Positions 17,726 through 19,055 of a stretch of DNA of 19,055 bases are shown here, one piece after another (position 1 is the stretch's first letter; the number at the start of each line of letters is the position of its first letter). Position numbers and translations under genes: made by a program. This DNA is from JACDAS01 sp046262415 (GTDB lineage: Bacteria > Actinomycetota > Thermoleophilia > Gaiellales > Gaiellaceae). The DNA lies in contig JBHEMU010000034.1 of assembly GCA_046262415.1 (NCBI GenBank), positions 1 to 19,055 of the forward strand. Direction: 5' to 3'. The notes under the pieces were generated by a model that was not told where the DNA came from, searched no databases, and worked only from the letters and a program-made list of their open reading frames with translations.

Positions 17726-17729
<4 letters not shown>
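16428..17729 (-). CDS. Extracellular sugar-binding protein, family 1
   Basis: The 433-residue protein has a Sec signal (MRKHHWYLAALLALALSALA, cleavage near AGGA) and the fold markers of family 1 solute-binding proteins. These are IIAKWTGDEQKSFEAVLAPF, then KNPGLKISYK, IAGGNPPDIATLPQPGLMKQF at about 86-106, and the hinge region YGLFFKGANKSTVWYN. Later come MVIEGDFVPG and a C-terminal helix-rich half. It would deliver a carbohydrate to the two permeases; alpha-glucoside-type systems look closest to me, at low confidence. I see no cysteine in the whole protein, so there is no lipobox. ATG at 17729 has a strong AGGAGG ribosome binding site 6 nt away. That site lies inside the 3' end of the ATPase gene, whose stop overlaps the start (ATGA). 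Confidence 0.93.
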
Positions 17730-18931
<1,202 letters not shown>

Positions 18932-18969
18932 CGGCAACTCCTGGCAGCTTGCGTTCCTCTTACCTTGCG

Positions 18970-18981
18970 AAGCCTAGGCTT
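18970..18981. promoter_or_regulatory. Perfect 12-bp palindrome upstream of the importer operon, possible operator
   Basis: AAGCCTAGGCTT is a perfect palindrome about 40 nt upstream of the ATPase start codon. It lies in a short AT-richer patch where a promoter would be expected. A weak -35-like TTGGAT (minus strand, 18988-18983) lies next to it, but no convincing -10 box is spaced correctly. A repressor or activator site for sugar control is plausible. No regulator gene is in the window. Confidence 0.4.
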
Positions 18982-18989
18982 AATCCAAT

Positions 18990-19016
18990 CACGGGGGAAC
19001 CCATGGTTCCCCCGTG
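18990..19016. terminator. Strong hairpin (12-bp arms) upstream of the importer operon: terminator or regulatory structure
   Basis: CACGGGGGAACC (18990-19001) and GGTTCCCCCGTG (19005-19016) are perfect inverted repeats around CAT. On neither strand does a long U-run follow, as is common for terminators of GC-rich actinobacteria. It may end a transcript entering from beyond the right edge and isolate this operon. It could also be a large operator. The remaining bases to 19055 show no gene. Confidence 0.5.
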
Positions 19017-19055
19017 GGCCCCCTCCTTTCGCGCGCTTCACCCTCGCCCGTAAGC

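Noticed and set aside
18957..18988. Promoter with -35 TTGGAT and -10 TAAGAG on the minus strand
   Set aside because: The spacer would be 20 nt and the -10 match is poor, so I only mention it with the nearby palindrome.

Overview
The window is about 19 kb of very GC-rich DNA in which every gene I can support lies on the minus strand, so transcription runs from the right edge to the left edge. OpcA next to zwf, the short 6-phosphogluconate dehydrogenase, the tal/pgi pair and the GC-rich codon use suggest an actinobacterium. A deep lineage such as Thermoleophilia (Gaiellales/Solirubrobacterales) is my guess from gene content and was not tested. I see no RNA genes, CRISPR arrays, transposases or phage genes.

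Right part, in transcription order: an intergenic head with two palindromes (18970-19016), then a carbohydrate ABC importer made of a MalK/UgpC-type ATPase, a family 1 solute-binding protein, a MalF-type permease with a large extra extracytoplasmic domain, and a MalG-type permease. A small beta-helix lipoprotein and transketolase follow. Genes overlap or sit within 12 nt of each other, so this looks like one operon joining sugar uptake to the pentose phosphate pathway.

Middle part: after a 178-nt spacer holding one copy of a roughly 100-bp hairpin repeat come a large DUF2339 membrane protein, rpiB and tal, joined by overlaps. Two tandem copies of the same repeat in the opposite orientation then separate tal from pgi. 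Next come pgi, gnd and zwf, joined by 4-nt ATGA overlaps. Between zwf and opcA lies a duplicated zwf 3' end that looks like a recombination scar.

Left part: opcA overlaps a secreted PD40/TolB-like propeller gene. A 48-nt gap leads to an ECF-type sigma factor gene, which overlaps a membrane protein gene (probable DUF4349, possible anti-sigma factor) that runs off the window.

Together the genes cover sugar import, isomerisation of glucose-6-P, the oxidative branch (zwf with its assembly factor opcA, then gnd) and the non-oxidative branch (rpiB, tkt, tal). No 6-phosphogluconolactonase, ribulose-phosphate epimerase or sugar kinase is in the window. The features most worth a second look are the zwf scar, the repeat family whose edges supply two stop codons and split tal from pgi, the permease with the inserted beta-sandwich-like domain, the palindrome inside the pgi coding sequence, and the palindromes at the head of the operon.
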